From Powellomyces hirtus (taxonomy: Eukaryota; Chytridiomycota; Chytridiomycetes; Spizellomycetales; Powellomycetaceae), in NCBI GenBank assembly GCA_025526995.1, contig JAHLKG010000011.1, positions 124,001-188,000 on the forward strand: a DNA stretch of 64,000 nucleotides. Direction: 5' to 3'. The translations under genes were made by a program, and so were the position numbers. Positions 61,071 to 64,000 of the stretch are shown one piece after another; the first letter of the stretch is position 1, and each line of letters opens with the position of its first letter. The notes beneath the pieces are model-generated. The model saw only the letters and a program-made list of their open reading frames with translations, did no database searches and was not told the origin of the DNA.

Positions 61071-64000
61071 ATGTCGCTCTTCTCTAAAGATGAGATGGCT
61101 GAGCTCTACAATCGAGCTGCACGCTCGGCAGCGTCGTCTCCAAACGAGCATCCGCGCAACGGTGAGTTCTGACCCAAAGCTCGGCTAAGTAAAATATAGT
61201 CTTACTCCACAAATGCAGGACAAAGAACAAAACCAGCGACGGATTCGTCTTCCGGCGAAGAGTCCGACTCAGGAACGATCTCTTCCGAAGCTGAAGAGAC
61301 GGTCCTTGCAAAAGCTGTGAACTCGGCCGTGAGCAGAAAGCCAGGTCACAAAACAAAAGTCACAGGCACCGTAGGAAATGAGCAGCGGCATGCAGAGATG
61401 GGAGGGCTAGTAGGAAAGGTGAAAGTTCATCCGCCAAAGGCGCAAACACAAGCAGCCCCAATAGCGCGACCAGTGAAAGAAGGAAGGGGCTTCTTCAAAA
61501 AGTCAACTCCCCCAACACCGACACCCACACCTCCCGAGCCCGCCGTTGCGCCAGCACCTTTGGAAGCTGACGCAACACGGGAACCGCACGGGTTCTTACG
61601 ACTTGGACAGTCTAGCAGAGATTTGCCGATACGATCGAGCACAACGAACCTACCCACGCAGCCTCTTCCTTCGTTGAAGCCGGACATGGAGGAGCTGGCA
61701 CAGCTGTTTCAGACTTTGGAAAACAAGAAGTACACGGAAGGCTACATCTACAAAAAGAACGAAACTGGTTTGGATGGACGATCTTTAACATCACGAGATG
61801 CTCCCGCAGCACCGGGCGATGTAAATGGGGAATGGGTGAAGTGGTGGACCGAGCTACGTGGCACTCGTCTCCGGATGTGGCGGGTACCAGATCATATTAC
61901 GTCTCTAACGTACGATCCGGCACCTACGGTCGACAAAGTCCTTCGATTGGAGCTTGACCCGGCTCCTTCTACCATCGCAACCATTAAGATTGCGAATCCC
62001 AATTCCGTTACGCTCGATGTGTCTGATAGCGTCACTGAGGTCTTACCCGATAGTTTCCATGTCAAACAAGGACCGGGTCTGGCAACTCCACCGCCTGTTC
62101 CTTACACGTCTCTCTTCGCGCTTTCCACTGCCGGCTCCAATCTGTTCTACTTGGCATCTCTATCAGCCATTCAAGTGAATACGTGGGTAGCTGCCATTCG
62201 ACTTGCTGTCTTCGAATCCGCGCGCCTAAACGAATTCTTCACGCTGAAAATGCTCAACCGCCCCGCATACGCCCCTGCATGGAAAGAAATAGGCGTCATG
62301 CCGTTCTCGAGTGCTTCTCACAAATCCGAGATCAAATTTGAGGGGCTTCTCGATGTTAAAAGCACTTATGCAGCGGGTTGGAGGACTTATCACGTGGTGG
62401 TCAAAAGGTCTGGTGGTGGCGGTCTCGGCATTGGAAAGAAACTGTTCGGTGGGAAGAAGAAGGAAGCAGGAGAACAAGCAGAGCCCAGTGGAAGTAAGCG
62501 ACCATATATCGCCTTCTACGAGAACAAAGCGGATATTAGAAAGAAGCGAGCCGCATTCGTGATTGACACAGTGGCGGGCGGATACATAATACCACCAGAA
62601 CCATTCGCGCTTGTAGAAGAGGGAGCTGCCAATGTTGTTCGATTGGAATGCAAAATCTCTGCTCCGAACTCCGGCAAGGAGGGCCGTTCTTCCGCATCCA
62701 CACAAATGACGAGTCAGGACTCGCTTCCAGAAATGAAAGACACATTTGCGTTCGTTGGGAATCGGGGCTTCGCTGAGGCGGCCGCGGATCCCATCGGGGC
62801 ATGTATAATGGATGAGGATGTGAGACCGGCTCCATACTTCCTGGACATTCGAGGGGCGGAAGCCGCTGAGACTGCCCGATGGATTATCGCCATTTATGGT
62901 GCGTTCAATCTCGATTCGAATCTGTCAGTCCGCGAAAAGAACATGGCAGATCTGGGCTGCCTGCACCCGCCAACACACAAGAAGTCTTCGACACGGTCCG
63001 CTATTCCGTCAAACATATCCGATTCTGGTTCTGACAAATCGGATCTTCTGGCCGACGCACCACTCTTCTTGTGTACGGAAGATATTAGCGGACTAAGGAT
63101 GCAAGGCGAAGGATATCCGGCCGTTTCTATACGACTTGGCCAGGTTGTTCAGGATAAGCTTGCGGCTAAACGCGGAGGCTTCTCAGGTGATTGGGACGAG
63201 GCAGTATGGGAAGGCGAGAATGGACGCCGGGAATACGAACGCAAAGAAGTCGAACACAAAACCGCTGAGTTGATCCAGTGGCTGAATCGCGTAGTTGTGC
63301 CTTCGTCGCCGGTGGACGAAGCTCGAAATTTGGACAACGTCCCTGCTTCTACAACGGTTTTAGAAACTGGAGCCGATGCTCCGGCCGAGGGTGTATCTGA
63401 AGCGGTATCGGAAGCAGTTGCCGACGGTTCACCCGAGACTGTGCCACAATCTGTAGGAGGGTACAATACTCCACATGAGGGCGCGGACGATGTGGTACAA
63501 GAATATTCCGAGTTGGACCTTATCAAAGGTTACGAGACAATCAGAGAGCAAGCAGACACCGGTCTGACGATCACAGCCGAAGCGGCTCATGAGCGAAACT
63601 CAGTAGACGCAACGCCGAAAGAAGGAGAGAACGTTCCCGCTGATGTCGCAGACGGACCCGTTGCTAAATCGATCAGCGATTCGGGGCCCGTATCTGCAAC
63701 CCTATCGGACGGAGACGCACCGATGTTGGAATCCACCGGTGCGGACGTGATGCCCGAAACAAGGGAAGCAGTTGAAGCCACAGAGCCTATAGCGGTGGAT
63801 AGCTCCGCGCCCACCCAGAAAGTTGATCAAGCAGGAGCAGATTCGGTCACGGAGGAGAAGTCGGCTGTCCCAAGCGTCAACTCGCCAGCGCAACCACAAA
63901 TGGTTATGATCCCCGTACCAACTTTGCAACCCAATGGTCAATGGGGATGGCAATATCAGTATGTTGACGCCAGTCAACTTCCAGGCGGGATGCTTCCTCA
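61071..64000 (+). CDS. PH-domain protein (fungal Caf120/Skg3-like), 3' end outside window
   Basis: Exon 1 (61071-61161) starts MSLFSKDEMAELYNRAARSA. A 57-base intron (GTGAGT ... TGCAG) leads to an exon from 61219 that stays open to the window end, over 950 residues so far. A Ser/Pro/Thr-rich region is followed by a first PH-like domain at about 220-390: YTEGYIYKKNETG, GEWVKWWTELRGTRLRMW, FALSTAGSNLFYLASLS, NTWVAAIRLAVFESARL. A second PH-like part follows (KFEGLLDVKSTYAAGWRTYH, PYIAFYENKADIRKK, DTVAGGYIIPP). The rest is acidic and repetitive (EAVSEAVADGSPETV). Fungal proteins of this plan associate with Ccr4-Not and the bud or hyphal tip cortex. The assignment is by architecture. Confidence 0.75.

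Overview
The window is nuclear DNA of an intron-rich, compact eukaryote, most likely a zoosporic (chytrid-type) fungus. Genes lie a few hundred bases apart on both strands. They are cut by GT-AG introns of mostly 55-95 bases, and first exons are often very short. Fungal-style enzymes (a Tgl3/4/5-type lipase, pyruvate kinase, Sec59-type dolichol kinase, an Ndfip/Bsd2-type Rsp5 adaptor) sit beside genes usually lost from yeasts and moulds: a TTC12-like axonemal dynein assembly factor, a classical poly(ADP-ribose) glycohydrolase, a Rap-GAP with a LIM domain, and a Gemin8-like protein. TTC12 is the best single hint of a flagellated life stage. I cannot name the species. All exon structures were derived by hand from splice sites, reading frame and remembered family features.

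Layout. 0-8 kb: 3' end of an MDR oxidoreductase, Ndfip/Bsd2-like protein (+), ribosomal protein eL20 (-), TTC12 (+), then a divergent mitochondrial pair, an acyl-carrier-like protein (-) and an adrenodoxin-type ferredoxin (+). 8-14 kb: a 17-exon Polo-like kinase (-) and about 2 kb of decayed coding sequence. 14-18 kb: a membrane RING-H2 ligase, a tRNA-Lys(CUU) array, a small mitochondrial-type protein and TSPO. 18-25.8 kb: patatin-type lipase, pyruvate kinase with a possible alternative last exon, and an alkyltransferase-like DNA repair protein. 27.5-38 kb: a LIM/Rap-GAP protein and a Cid1-type nucleotidyltransferase, followed by a second tRNA-Lys array that is an inverted copy of the first. 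38-50 kb: F-box/WD40 protein, PQ-loop protein, glutaminyl cyclase, a giant coiled-coil protein, an unrecognised five-exon gene and an SLC35G-like transporter. 50-64 kb: dolichol kinase, PARG with a 9-base micro-exon, Elongator subunit Elp5, a GPI-type secreted cysteine protein, a La-motif/Gemin8-like fusion and a PH-domain protein that runs off the end.

Most neighbours look functionally unrelated, as is normal for a fungal chromosome. The one suggestive pairing is the head-to-head ACP-like and ferredoxin genes, whose families both act in mitochondrial Fe-S cluster assembly. The most unusual items are the La-motif/Gemin8-like fusion, the ACP-like protein without its phosphopantetheine serine, the PARG micro-exon and the facing inverted tRNA-Lys/SINE-like arrays.
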